A stretch of 53,740 nt of DNA from Verrucomicrobiales bacterium (GTDB lineage Bacteria; Verrucomicrobiota; Verrucomicrobiia; Limisphaerales; JAYPXF01). Under the pieces are notes generated by a model. The model was given only the letters and a program-made list of their open reading frames with translations. It made no database searches and was not told the DNA's origin. The position numbers and the translations under genes were made by a program. The stretch is taken from assembly GCA_002715965.1 (NCBI GenBank), contig PBAL01000097.1, positions 1 to 53,740 on the forward strand, given 5' to 3'. This document shows positions 18,878 to 27,673 of this stretch, piece by piece. Within the stretch, counting starts at the first letter, position 1. Each line of letters opens with the position of its first letter.

Positions 18878-19007
18878 GCAATGCTTCTTGAAGGGTAGCT
18901 GAGGGAACGGACAACGGAAAGACGGATTCGACGGACTCAAGGTGTGTCCCAGAGTTCGACGGAAGTCAGATCAAACGGTTCTCGATGTGTTCTCCCTCAC
19001 CCAGTGG

Positions 19008-19085
19008 CCTGTCCGTTGCCCACAAATTAAGCATCCCAGAGGGATGATAAACTTGGCGCCAGTAAATTTGTGGGCATGGACAGCC
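19008..19085. repeat. Long imperfect hairpin with inner palindrome
   Basis: The segment cctgtccgttgcccacaaat (from 19008) is nearly complementary to aatttgtgggcatggacag near 19065-19085. The loop contains a smaller hairpin, catccc-agag-ggatg. The inner catcccagagggatg unit resembles short repeats I recall in Planctomycetota and Verrucomicrobiota genomes. It lies in the 450-bp gene-free stretch upstream of the kinase and downstream of the amidohydrolases. Confidence 0.6.
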
Positions 19086-19210
19086 CAGCGGGAGAGAAGT
19101 TCCGGTTGAGGGAGAAGACATACGGTTCCGGTCGAAGCATCTCTTGCTATTGCCAACACTTTTGATCACACACGGACTCAACTTTCGAACATATCTCCAA
19201 CGCACTTGCG

Positions 19211-19282
19211 TGACCGAAGGTCTCCGTTCATATGGGGGAGACCTTCGGTCAATCCGGTGGTGCGGTCAGGAGACCGCACCAC
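19211..19282. terminator. Two tandem perfect hairpins after the amidohydrolase operon
   Basis: The first hairpin has a 15-bp perfect stem (tgaccgaaggtctcc, 19211-19225, with ggagaccttcggtca, 19237-19251). The second has an 11-bp perfect stem with a 4-nt loop (gtggtgcggtc-agga-gaccgcaccac, 19257-19282). They lie 46 bp beyond the stop of the 447-residue amidohydrolase. No T-run follows, so they may be REP-type repeats that also stop transcription or protect the mRNA end. Confidence 0.6.
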
Positions 19283-19327
19283 AGCAATGAACCTGCGCTG
19301 CGTGAATTGACTCGCTTCGCCGATCGT

Positions 19328-20671
19328 TTACCTCACAGGACGTCGCCGATACTTCTCGTAAAGCTTCGTATGCCGGCTCTCCAGGCTGACTTTCTCGCCC
19401 TGTATCCACATGCGCTTCACATTTCCACGAATATCGAGCAGCGGGCGATCCACGGCGATCAAGGTTGCCAATTTGCCGACCTCGATGGAACCAATGCGGT
19501 CGTCTACCCCCAGCATCTGGGCGGGGTAAAGCGTGAGGCTCCTGATGGCTTCGTTCACCGGCATGCCGTGCGCTGCGGCAAACGCGGCCGCGTGAGAATG
19601 ATCGCGCGCGATCGATGCACCAAAGCGACCAGTACCAATGGTGATGGCAACTTTCACACCGGCTTCGACCAACTCACCTGGCGCGCGAAATCCACTGTCG
19701 TATTCATCGAAGTCGCGTGCAGGTTGTTCGAAGACGTGTTCGTAAACCACCGACACGCCATTCGTGGCCAGGAGATCCGGAACGCGCCATGCATCGCGCG
19801 CCCCACAGATGATGAGATTCAGTTTCTCCTCGCGAGCCCATTCAACCGCACCCTTGATCTGTCGGATGTCGTTGGCATGAACCATCACCGGTTTCTTCCG
19901 CGCGAGGTAAGGAAGCATCGCCTCCCATGCGGGAACTTCGTTCCACTTGTTGCCGGCGGCCTGCTTGGCTTTCAGATACGCGCGGGCGTCAGCAAAGAAT
20001 TCCTTCAGCTCCTTGATTTTCTTCTTACGGTTCTTGTCCTGATCTTCGGGAGATTTCCAGTCATCCGGCTTGGACACGCGATGTTTCGGGGTGAGTCTGA
20101 GATTCATGCTGGGCCAGGAAACGTGCAGTGCGACCGGGCCTTGAACGGTCATGTCTTCAATGCCCCAGCCACCCAATTGCACCAAGCCTGATTGGCCGCG
20201 AACGACACCTCCGACCGGGACGGGCAAGACGTAGGCAATTCCCCCTGCTCTCGCGACGGGAATCAACTCGGAGTCCGGGTTTACCGCGCGCCATGACTCA
20301 ACATCCGGCGTATATGAACCCACTTCGCTGTAATCCCGCGTCGCGCGAACCGCGCCGATCTCCACCAGCCCGAGCATCGATGCTGCGGAGACGATGCCGG
20401 GATACAGATGCATCCCATTGAGATCGATCACCTCGGCGACCTTGGTTTTCACTTCCGCACCCACTTCGGCGATCTTGCCGTTGACCACGAGGACTTGGCC
20501 GTTCGGGATAGATTCGCCGGAAACCGTATGAACCGTTGCTCCAGAAAGCAGGTACCGGGCGGGCAAACGGTTGATAAGCGAGATGTCGCGCTCGAGTCGG
20601 CGACCTTCGATTTCATCCTGCGCATAAACTGCGCAGGACGCGGCGAGGAAAATGGCAATCAGTGTTTTCAT
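19328..20671 (-). CDS. Exported amidohydrolase-fold protein lacking the HxH metal motif
   Basis: A 447-residue protein with a signal peptide (MKTLIAIFLAASCAVYAQ). The amidohydrolase sandwich (LLSGATVHTVSGESIPNG, GKIAEVGAEV) and the C-terminal part (LTLYPAQMLGVDDRIGSIEV) are intact. Where active members have PGxIDxHxH it reads LYPGIVSAASMLG, so the first two metal-ligand His are gone; the segment VMVHAND remains. It is therefore probably catalytically changed or a structural partner. Its start overlaps the stop of the 952-residue amidohydrolase (ATGA), showing translational coupling and suggesting that the two proteins form a complex. Confidence 0.82.
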   Translation of the reverse strand: MKTLIAIFLAASCAVYAQDEIEGRRLERDISLINRLPARYLLSGATVHTVSGESIPNGQVLVVNGKIAEVGAEVKTKVAEVIDLNGMHLYPGIVSAASMLGLVEIGAVRATRDYSEVGSYTPDVESWRAVNPDSELIPVARAGGIAYVLPVPVGGVVRGQSGLVQLGGWGIEDMTVQGPVALHVSWPSMNLRLTPKHRVSKPDDWKSPEDQDKNRKKKIKELKEFFADARAYLKAKQAAGNKWNEVPAWEAMLPYLARKKPVMVHANDIRQIKGAVEWAREEKLNLIICGARDAWRVPDLLATNGVSVVYEHVFEQPARDFDEYDSGFRAPGELVEAGVKVAITIGTGRFGASIARDHSHAAAFAAAHGMPVNEAIRSLTLYPAQMLGVDDRIGSIEVGKLATLIAVDRPLLDIRGNVKRMWIQGEKVSLESRHTKLYEKYRRRPVR

Positions 20672-23526
20672 CGGGCTCCTCCATCAATTTGGCAGTCGAG
20701 GCATTCCACGGTTTTCAGGTTGTTGGCGTGTTCCCATAGGCGGGTGAAGAAGGCGGCCCGTGCCGCTTTGGATTTCGAATCGTCACCGGCTGAGAAAGTC
20801 GCTATCTGCTTTGCCTTGGCGATCAACTGCTTCCGTTCTTCGCGTCGGCGAATGGATCGCTTGGGGGCTTCTTCGCGGTCAAAGTATTTCTTTCCGTCGA
20901 GCCAGGTCTGCAGGCAGATCGATTGCGAATCCAAGGGGCTGCCGGTCCAAATCGAAAAGTCGCCGTGCTTGCCGGGCTCCAGCGAACCGACCAGGTGATC
21001 GATGCGAAGCTGCTTTGCGGGATTCAAGGTCACGAACTTCAGCGCTTCCTGCTCGGGAACGCCTCCATACTTCACCGCCTTGGCAGCTTCCATGTTCATG
21101 CGGCGGGCCAGCTCGCTGGAATCCGAATTAAAGCTCACGTTTACTCCGCGCTGCCACATGAGCGCACCCGCATAAGGTATCGCATCGTAGACCTCAAACT
21201 TGTAGGCCCACCAATCTGAGAAAGCCGACGCGCCCGCGCCGTGCTTCGCGATTTCATCGGCGATCTTGTATCCCTCCAACACATGTTGAAGCGTGCCGAT
21301 CTTCACGTCGAACGATTCCATCGTGCGCATCAAGGCGATCATCTCGTCCTGCCGATACGAATGGCAATGGATCCAACGCTTGCCCTCAATGATCTCTCCA
21401 AGGACATCGAGTTCCAGATTACGTCGAACCGGGCGCCCGCCGTTGGAAGTGTAGTTCTGCATGCGTTCGAGATACTGCCTGGCCGCAACAAATCGATTGC
21501 GGTGGAAGGTCACGACGCCCATCCGCGTCTGCGGAAACCGCGTGGTGCGATCATCGCCCCAATTCGACTGCTTGACGTTTTCACCGAGCGCGAACTTGAT
21601 GCCCAGCGGCGCTCCAGCGAACAGCATCTTCGACGGTGGATCACCGTATCGCAGTTTGATCACTGCATTGCGGCCACCGATCGGATTCGCAGAACCGTGA
21701 AGCAGGTTGGCGACGGTGAGCCCGCCTGCAAGCTGACGGTAGAAATTGTCCGTCTCCGAATTTACGACGTCGCGAATGCCCACCATCGCGGTGGATGGAA
21801 GACTCGATTCGTTGACTCCACCAAGAATCGAAGTGTGACTGTGGCAATCGATCATGCCCGGTGCGGCGTGCAGCCCCTTGCCATCGATCTCATGCACGTT
21901 CCCCTGCTCTTTGGCTTCACGATCAGCCTTCGCCCCCAGCGCGCGGATCTTTCCATCAACGATGAGCATCGAGGCATTGGTAAGATTCCCATCCGGTCCG
22001 GAAGTCCAGATCGTCGCGTTCTTCACGAGAACGGCCTTCGGCGTCGCCAGCGTTCCGCGGTCTTCGGAGGGATGACGCGCGACTCGGGAAGCCAGAAGTT
22101 TATGCAGATCATTCTTCTTTTTGGCCCCAGCAATTGCCTTCTGATTCTTCTCGTCGTCCGGCTTGCGTGCCGAATCGATTTCAAAACGTCTCCCGTCCAC
22201 CCAAACCTCGGTGAGCTCATCTTCCGGATTGAAATAGGAACCCTGAACGACAGTCAGGTTCGCGACTTTGCCCGCCTCGATGCGACCGAGCATGGCGGTT
22301 GTGCCCGTGAGTTCGGCCGGCACTGTCGTCAGGGCGGCCAATGCGTTGTTCTCCGACCAACCGCGCCCGATGGCGCGTTTGAGCATCTTCCGGAAACTCT
22401 TGCGATCGCCGAGACCGTGCGTCGTCAACGAGACGGCTTGCCCCTGCTTGTGAATGACCGCCGGATTCTCTGCGGCCCAGTCCCAGCGTCGCAACTGATC
22501 GAGCGAGACCTGCATCCAGTCATCCTCATTCGGCAAGGTGGGTGCGTTCGGAAATCCGAGTGGCACGATGAAGGGAACGCCTGCCGCCTTGACCAGTTCG
22601 GGACGTCGCCATTCCTCGCCGCAAGCCACGATCGCCGAACCAAATTTGAATTGCCTTACGAAATCCCCCGCCCGCTCCACCATGAGGCTGCTGCCCGGTT
22701 CGAAAACCACGCGCTGTCCGTCGCGCAACGCCTGCAAGGCCTCCAAGGCGCTGTTGGCTTCGGGGCGTTCCCGGGTCGTGGGGTTCTTCGCATGGTGATC
22801 GCGATCCTTCCGATAAAACTCCATGTCATAAAAGGTCTGACGAAGCGCCGCGATCACGCCCATGAGTGACTTCGGATAGACATCATCGAACGGTTCGAAC
22901 GCCGCGTGCTGGAACAGTTGCCGACGGAGAATGATCTCATTTGCACTGCCATCGCCCAGGTTCACCAAGGTGCCGGTTCCACGGAGAATGCCTTCGGCCG
23001 GTGCAAGGTTCGCCGTCGTGAAACCGATGCTTCGCAGTGATTTGAAAAGCTTCGGGTCTGGCACGAGGTCCAGGTCGAGGCGGTTCTGCGGAGTGATTCC
23101 GTGGATACCCGATCCGGAACCGGGGGGATGCCTTACCTTCGAATGATTTTCTGCTCCGGCGAAATCCACGATCGAGCCGGCACGAATCGGAATAAACCCG
23201 GTCGTGTCTACCGGCAGTGTATTCGCCGCGTGGATCACATAAGGATCAATGAAGCCGGCGTAGATCGTCTTGCCCGTCATGTCCCAAATCCGCGCACCCT
23301 TTGGCACTTCGACCTTCGCACCCACTGCGGTGAGGAGGCCTTCTTTGATGACGATGGTTCCGTTCTTGATCTCTCTGCCCGGACTGGTGACGACCGCCGC
23401 GCCAACCAAGGCATCCACTCGATGTCGTTCGGGACGGAATCCGGGCGGGCGCAGTTCGGCAGCCAACACCGGACTGAGCGCGAGGACCAAGGTTGCGATC
23501 GTAAAGGCGCGGGCGAGTCTGTCCAT
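20668..23526 (-). CDS. Exported tandem amidohydrolase (two fused domains)
   Basis: A 952-residue protein made of two amidohydrolase-like halves after a signal peptide (residues 7-22). The first half (about 35-450) has the sandwich and the MLGRIEAGKVANLTV end, but reads YAGFIDPYVIHA where HxH is expected. The second half (about 495-910) has the active motif PGMIDCHSHTS (His 562 and 564), IHCHSYRQ near the middle, and AKQLRIDHLVGSLEPGKHGD at the end. It probably evolved by duplication followed by loss of metal binding in one half. Related exported enzymes include imidazolonepropionase-like peptidases and deacetylases; the substrate is unknown. It overlaps the following amidohydrolase gene by 4 bp. 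Confidence 0.85.
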   Translation of the reverse strand: MDRLARAFTIATLVLALSPVLAAELRPPGFRPERHRVDALVGAAVVTSPGREIKNGTIVIKEGLLTAVGAKVEVPKGARIWDMTGKTIYAGFIDPYVIHAANTLPVDTTGFIPIRAGSIVDFAGAENHSKVRHPPGSGSGIHGITPQNRLDLDLVPDPKLFKSLRSIGFTTANLAPAEGILRGTGTLVNLGDGSANEIILRRQLFQHAAFEPFDDVYPKSLMGVIAALRQTFYDMEFYRKDRDHHAKNPTTRERPEANSALEALQALRDGQRVVFEPGSSLMVERAGDFVRQFKFGSAIVACGEEWRRPELVKAAGVPFIVPLGFPNAPTLPNEDDWMQVSLDQLRRWDWAAENPAVIHKQGQAVSLTTHGLGDRKSFRKMLKRAIGRGWSENNALAALTTVPAELTGTTAMLGRIEAGKVANLTVVQGSYFNPEDELTEVWVDGRRFEIDSARKPDDEKNQKAIAGAKKKNDLHKLLASRVARHPSEDRGTLATPKAVLVKNATIWTSGPDGNLTNASMLIVDGKIRALGAKADREAKEQGNVHEIDGKGLHAAPGMIDCHSHTSILGGVNESSLPSTAMVGIRDVVNSETDNFYRQLAGGLTVANLLHGSANPIGGRNAVIKLRYGDPPSKMLFAGAPLGIKFALGENVKQSNWGDDRTTRFPQTRMGVVTFHRNRFVAARQYLERMQNYTSNGGRPVRRNLELDVLGEIIEGKRWIHCHSYRQDEMIALMRTMESFDVKIGTLQHVLEGYKIADEIAKHGAGASAFSDWWAYKFEVYDAIPYAGALMWQRGVNVSFNSDSSELARRMNMEAAKAVKYGGVPEQEALKFVTLNPAKQLRIDHLVGSLEPGKHGDFSIWTGSPLDSQSICLQTWLDGKKYFDREEAPKRSIRRREERKQLIAKAKQIATFSAGDDSKSKAARAAFFTRLWEHANNLKTVECLDCQIDGGAR

Positions 23527-23603
23527 GAGGCGCGGATTCTTTACTCAGGTCGGTGCAACAGCAATCAATTTGAGCACCCAATCACATCGGCTGGCGTGCC
23601 GGA

Positions 23604-24152
23604 CTAGTTTGACAGCTCGCTGATCTTTGAAACCAGTTTTTCAAAGCGCGGCCAGAAGGCACTTCGCGACCATTTGCCTTCGCCGGTTTCCTCGAAGTTC
23701 TTTGGTCCGCTGGAAGCATCAGCCTGTACCATGCCGATGACGGCCGTCATGGTGGCTTCGTGAAGAAAGACACGTGTGACTTCGAAACTCTCGAACGCCG
23801 TCATGTCCGGACGATCTGCATGGGTCTCTCCTTTCGCAAAGTAGCGCCGATACTCCGAATTTGGGCCATCGATATCGGTCTTCTCCCAGTTCTCTGTCTT
23901 CACTTGCAAATCCAATGTTTTCCAGAAGTCGTCAGCAGATTTCGCCTCAGAGTGGTATGCGAAGAGAAGGCAATCGACGTCCAAGTTCTGATATTCTCCT
24001 CGAATCTCTTGCGGCTCGATCAGGAACCTCCCCATCCAGTCACGAATAACTGTCTCGGTCGGCACTGTGTTCAGTGAGAGCTGTCCACAGCCCGAAAACA
24101 GGGTGATCAGGCAGGTGCTCATCAGTATTGCGCTGCGGGAATTCCTGATCAT
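23604..24152 (-). CDS. Predicted lipoprotein of unknown function
   Basis: A 182-residue protein with a signal peptide ending in the lipobox LFSGC, so it is likely lipid-anchored. The mature part (TVPTETVIRDWMGRFLIEPQ, TRVFLHEATMTAVIGMVQAD) has no family I recognise; its length and mixed strands and helices suggest a single compact domain. It lies 16 bp after the PfkB-type kinase gene and 77 bp before the amidohydrolase pair, so all four genes may form one transcript. Confidence 0.7.
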   Translation of the reverse strand: MIRNSRSAILMSTCLITLFSGCGQLSLNTVPTETVIRDWMGRFLIEPQEIRGEYQNLDVDCLLFAYHSEAKSADDFWKTLDLQVKTENWEKTDIDGPNSEYRRYFAKGETHADRPDMTAFESFEVTRVFLHEATMTAVIGMVQADASSGPKNFEETGEGKWSRSAFWPRFEKLVSKISELSN

Positions 24153-24168
24153 GACTCGCTGTGCTGTA

Positions 24169-25098
24169 TCATTTCACACGCACCCGCATTCTCATTGCGG
24201 AGATCAAACTCGCCTTCGGCAACTCGCCAGCCGGCATCCGGACGTAGGCCGTCCCAGCTGCGATTCCTTCCCGCAGCCACTGATCGGGTGCGAGGTCCTT
24301 GCTGATGCATCTGGCAACGGCTGCCAGCATCGCATCCCCCGCGCCTACCGTATTCAGAGCGTTTACCTTCGGGGCATCCGCAATGAACAAGACCTTCTCG
24401 CGCTCGTTCACCAACAGCGCCCCTGACTTGTCCGCCGAAACCATCACCCAGGAACCCGTCATGGATGACATCTCACGCGCAGCAGCAATCCGGCCTGCTC
24501 GTTTGTTCAGTCTGCGCCCACACCAGCCCGCGAGTTCAAAGAGGTTTGGTTTCACGAGAAACGGTTTGGCTTTGACACCTCGCTGCAAGGCGGGTCCATC
24601 ACAGTCTAGGATTGGAAGCACACCATGCTTTCTTGCCAACCGGACGAGTTTGGCGTGCGTTGATGTGGGCGCCTTGGCCGGAAGTGATCCGGAACAGATC
24701 ATCACTTTGTGCCGTTTGAGCTCCTTTTCACATTCCCCGAATACCTGCTCCCACTCATTCCGCGAAAGCACGGGTCCGGGCGGATTGAATCGGAGCTGTT
24801 TCCCCTTCCCTTGAGTCACCATGACATTCGTCCGCGTCTCTTCACACAGTGGAATGATCCGCAACTTCACTTTCTCCCTTCGCAAATGATTCGCCACCAA
24901 CTTTCCACCCGCGCCCCCCAAGGGCATCAGCAATGTTGATTTGACCCCCAGGTGTCGGAGCCAACGGCCGACATTGGGCGGTTTGCCCCCGGCCCATGAC
25001 CGCTTCTCCCGGACGATGGTCTTCTCGTCCCAATTGATGGAATCCACCCGCCACTCCTCATCTACTGCGGGATTCAGCCCGATGACCAGCACTGACAT
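24169..25098 (-). CDS. PfkB-family sugar kinase (1-phosphofructokinase/tagatose-6-P kinase-like)
   Basis: About 309 residues from the ATG at 25098 (MSVLVIGLNPAVDEEWRVD). This start matches FruK/LacC-type N-termini, which open directly with a strand ending in NPA-D. The open frame extends upstream without protein-like sequence. The first signature reads WAGGKPPNVGRWLRHLG, a variant of GGKGxNVA, and the second is NTVGAGDAMLAA with the catalytic Asp. TRTNVMV fits the sugar-phosphate kinase branch. The probable reaction is ATP-dependent phosphorylation of a hexose phosphate in the cytoplasm. It is divergent from the RidA gene, with 86 bp between the starts. Confidence 0.83.
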   Translation of the reverse strand: MSVLVIGLNPAVDEEWRVDSINWDEKTIVREKRSWAGGKPPNVGRWLRHLGVKSTLLMPLGGAGGKLVANHLRREKVKLRIIPLCEETRTNVMVTQGKGKQLRFNPPGPVLSRNEWEQVFGECEKELKRHKVMICSGSLPAKAPTSTHAKLVRLARKHGVLPILDCDGPALQRGVKAKPFLVKPNLFELAGWCGRRLNKRAGRIAAAREMSSMTGSWVMVSADKSGALLVNEREKVLFIADAPKVNALNTVGAGDAMLAAVARCISKDLAPDQWLREGIAAGTAYVRMPAGELPKASLISAMRMRVRVK

Positions 25099-25184
25099 CG
25101 GGTGAGAGTTCCGCCCATGATGAAAGAACTGAAGCTCAAACTGCATCCTGTTCTCAGCCGAAAATACGCGATAAGACAACCCGC

Positions 25185-25565
25185 ATGACAAAGACTCCAG
25201 TGAATCCCAAGAACGCTGCACCCCCGGTTGGTCCGTACAACATCGCCGTGCGTGTCGGCGACCTGCTGTATTGTTCGGGTCAGATCCCACTCGATCCCAT
25301 CAGTGGAGAAATGGTCACTGGAGACATCGAGGTGCAGGCGCGCCGGGCGTTGGACAACGTGAAGCTCATCCTGGAAGACCAGGGGCTCACCTTTGCAAAT
25401 GCGGTTAAAGCCACCATCTATCTTACCAACATGGCTGATTTTGGGATGGCGAACGAAGTCTACGCCGAATACTTCCAAGAGCCTTATCCCGCACGTGCGG
25501 CCGTCGCGGTCGCCGAACTACCGAAGGGCGCAAACATCGAAATCGAACTGATCGCGCACTATTGA
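25185..25565 (+). CDS. RidA-family imine/enamine deaminase
   Basis: A 126-residue protein with the complete RidA pattern: NAAPPVGPYNIAVRVGDLLY, SGQIPLDP, and the C-terminal YPARAAVAVAELPKGANIEI carrying the Arg that binds the substrate carboxylate. RidA hydrolyses reactive 2-aminoacrylate and related imines from PLP enzymes, protecting the cell. It is convergent with rex, and its stop codon lies inside the shared inverted repeat. The retained Arg contrasts with the second RidA paralogue in this window. Confidence 0.92.
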   Translation: MTKTPVNPKNAAPPVGPYNIAVRVGDLLYCSGQIPLDPISGEMVTGDIEVQARRALDNVKLILEDQGLTFANAVKATIYLTNMADFGMANEVYAEYFQEPYPARAAVAVAELPKGANIEIELIAHY

Positions 25566-25648
25566 GGGGGTGCTAAAGGGTCAATGGGTTGAAGCGTGAA
25601 AGGGCGACGCGTCTTCCCGTTCTCACCCCTTCAACAATCCCCCTCAAT
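25561..25648. terminator. Bidirectional terminator-like nested inverted repeat
   Basis: Between the convergent ridA and rex genes, a perfect 10-bp pair (attgaggggg at 25561 and ccccctcaat at 25639) encloses an inner pair gttgaag/cttcaac. The outer arms contain the stop codons of both genes. Symmetry between convergent genes suggests a shared transcription end, although no clear T-runs are present. Confidence 0.55.
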
Positions 25649-26276
25649 CCTGGATGAAATAGCTCAGGTTCTCCAACTCGATCGCCAGATTCACATTGCT
25701 CACGGAAACCTCATCCGGCACCTGCAACACCATCGGCGCAAAGTTCAGGATGCCCACGACGCCGACATCCGCCAGCTGATTGGCAACTTCCTGCGCCACG
25801 GTCACCGGCACAGCCAGGATCGCCATGCGAATCCCGTGTTGCTGCACCACCGAGCGCATCTTTGACAACGCGTGGATCTTCTTTGACTTCGAACGCTTCC
25901 TCGCCTCCGCCACGTCCGCGTCAAATGCAGCCACGACCTCAAAACCTTCCTCTTGAAATCCACGATAAGTCAGCAACGCCGCGCCAAGATTACCCACGCC
26001 CACCAGAATCACAGGCTGCAAGCTGCTGGTTCCAAGGAGATCCGAAATCATTCCCGACAGCTGACTCACGTCGTATCCGAGCCCCCGCGTACCGAACTGA
26101 CCGAAGTACGTCAGGTCTTTACGCAACTGGGTGGACTTCACCCCGGCCGCCTTCGCGAGCGCGTCACTGGAGATCGTCTCGATACCGTTCGTCTTCAATC
26201 TTTGAAGACAGCGCAGGTAAATCGAGAGACGATATATCGCCTTGCGAGGAATTTCTGGTTTGCCTGATTTCTTCAA
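25644..26276 (-). CDS. rex: Redox-sensing transcriptional repressor Rex
   Basis: A 210-residue protein, the usual Rex length. The N-terminal winged helix (SSDALAKAAGVKSTQLRKDL followed by TYFGQFGTRGLGYDV) is characteristic of the family. The Rossmann domain follows with LVGVGNLGAAL (Gly 93, 95 and 98), and a C-terminal swap helix ends in ENLSYFIQD. Rex binds DNA when NADH is low and releases it as NADH rises, controlling respiration and fermentation genes. A perfect palindrome lies about 100 bp upstream and could be its own operator. Confidence 0.95.
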   Translation of the reverse strand: MKKSGKPEIPRKAIYRLSIYLRCLQRLKTNGIETISSDALAKAAGVKSTQLRKDLTYFGQFGTRGLGYDVSQLSGMISDLLGTSSLQPVILVGVGNLGAALLTYRGFQEEGFEVVAAFDADVAEARKRSKSKKIHALSKMRSVVQQHGIRMAILAVPVTVAQEVANQLADVGVVGILNFAPMVLQVPDEVSVSNVNLAIELENLSYFIQD

Positions 26277-26374
26277 GGTAACGGAGCGCGCACGCTAGTG
26301 ATCCGCCCCCCACATTTCAAAGACTTTCTTGGACAAAGACTTGGACAAATCCAACTCCGAGAACCGCGAATTAT

Positions 26375-26393
26375 TGCGTGAAATGTTCACGCA
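26375..26393. promoter_or_regulatory. Perfect palindrome between rex and the K-x-TVR gene (operator candidate)
   Basis: The 19-bp sequence tgcgtgaa-atg-ttcacgca is a perfect inverted repeat in the divergent intergenic region. The half-site GTGAA/TTCAC matches the core of known Rex boxes, but the spacer is 3 bp instead of the usual 4. It lies 99 bp from the rex start and 84 bp from the start of the other gene. Rex autoregulation is possible; another dimeric regulator is equally possible. Confidence 0.5.
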
Positions 26394-26476
26394 TAAATCC
26401 TCCCAAAATGCTGAGTATGAAGAGATTAGGGTTTGACACCCAATGGTCACCTCAATAGCGTCACTTGAAAACTACT

Positions 26477-27277
26477 ATGGCCGAACCACCCAAACCGGGC
26501 GCCAAAGTCTCGCCCAAGAAAGAAACGGTCAGGATCAGTCTGCCCCCCAAGCCTTCGGCCAAGGAAACGGTGCGGCTGACTCTGCCCCCAAAACAAGGCA
26601 AAGCCCCTGCCGCCCCGCCTGCGGCAGGAGGTGGAGCTGCACCCGCGCCAGCCGCAGCTCCGGCCGCTGGTGGCGCACCCGCGGCCAAACAAACCGTTAG
26701 ACTTCAATTGCCTCCCAAACCCACTGGTGGTGCTGCGGCCCCGACAGCTCCAGCCGCAGGAGGCGCACCCGCGGCCAAGCAAACCGTTCGACTTCAAATG
26801 CCACCCAAGGCAGGCGGGGGAGGCGGAGGTGCTCCTGGAGCCAAACAGACCGTTCGATTGAATCTCCCGCCCAAGGACGGACCTGCTGAAGCTCCTCCAG
26901 GAGGCAAGGCCGTCAAAGCCGTCGTTCCACAGACCGATCAAGGCGCGCCCGACGTCGCTGAAATTCCGGATTCGGAAGAGGAGATGCCGACCATGGACTC
27001 GGCTGCGCCTCCCGGCAAGCCGTCGCCTCCCGGCCCCAAGAGCAAGCCACCCGGAGCAAAAGCCCCGGCGGCTGCTTCCACAGATTCCACACCGTCCGCA
27101 GTTTCTCTACCTGCGAAGAAGGCTCCCAAGCCGAAGATGACCCCCGGCAAAGCGGGCAAAGCCCCCGGCGCTGGTGGCTCGTCTGCAACCTGGGTGGATT
27201 ACCTCCTCGGCGTGATTGCCGCAGGTGGAGCCATTGGCGCCGGCGTCGTTGCTTTCCAACTGTTCAAGTTGTTCTAA
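26477..27277 (+). CDS. Pro/Ala-rich repeat protein with K-x-TVR-x-LPPK motifs and C-terminal anchor
   Basis: About 266 residues from the ATG at 26477; an in-frame TTG 12 bp upstream is a weaker alternative. The sequence is low-complexity Pro/Ala/Gly/Lys with five copies of a motif: KETVRISLPPK, KETVRLTLPPK, KQTVRLQLPPK, KQTVRLQMPPK and KQTVRLNLPPK. One C-terminal transmembrane helix (YLLGVIAAGGAIGAGVVAFQLF) ends at the last residues. It is thus a tail-anchored, probably extended and disordered protein whose motifs may be docking sites. I recall similar proteins in Verrucomicrobiota, of unknown function. It is followed by trxA 42 bp later and a GspF-like gene. Confidence 0.8.
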   Translation: MAEPPKPGAKVSPKKETVRISLPPKPSAKETVRLTLPPKQGKAPAAPPAAGGGAAPAPAAAPAAGGAPAAKQTVRLQLPPKPTGGAAAPTAPAAGGAPAAKQTVRLQMPPKAGGGGGGAPGAKQTVRLNLPPKDGPAEAPPGGKAVKAVVPQTDQGAPDVAEIPDSEEEMPTMDSAAPPGKPSPPGPKSKPPGAKAPAAASTDSTPSAVSLPAKKAPKPKMTPGKAGKAPGAGGSSATWVDYLLGVIAAGGAIGAGVVAFQLFKLF

Positions 27278-27319
27278 GCCTTCCCAATTCCACAAACTCC
27301 GTTACGCTCTCCACCGATT

Positions 27320-27652
27320 ATGGCAGCTGACAATATTGTTACCCTCACCGGCGATAACTTCGAAGCCGAAGTCATCAACTCTCAAACGCCGGTCGTCGTG
27401 GACTTCTGGGCCGAATGGTGCGGACCCTGCAAAATGCTGGGCCCGGTTCTGGATGAACTCGCCGGCGAATACGACGGGAAAGTAAAAATTGGCAAGGTGG
27501 ATGTGGACAGCAACCAGCAACTTGCCGGTAAATACGGGATACAAACCATCCCCCAGTTGTTTTTCTTCAAGGACGGCGAGCAGGTGAATCAAATCGGCGG
27601 TATGCGCGCGAAGGCCGACCTGCAGGCGGCCTTCGATGAACTCCTCGGCTGA
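27320..27652 (+). CDS. trxA: Thioredoxin
   Basis: A 110-residue single-domain thioredoxin with the active site WAEWCGPCKML, the buried Asp strand (VVVDFWA) and the cis-Pro loop TIPQLFFF. The residue after the cis-Pro is Gln where most bacterial thioredoxins have Thr. It reduces protein disulfides in the cytoplasm using thioredoxin reductase. It sits between the K-x-TVR protein and the GspF-like gene, in an apparent operon. Confidence 0.95.
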   Translation: MAADNIVTLTGDNFEAEVINSQTPVVVDFWAEWCGPCKMLGPVLDELAGEYDGKVKIGKVDVDSNQQLAGKYGIQTIPQLFFFKDGEQVNQIGGMRAKADLQAAFDELLG

Positions 27653-27673
27653 CCTCAACAGGCGTGACGCCCC

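Noticed and set aside
22938..23607. Forward frames antisense to the tandem amidohydrolase
   Set aside because: The minus-strand protein is clearly recognisable over this whole stretch, so these are shadows.
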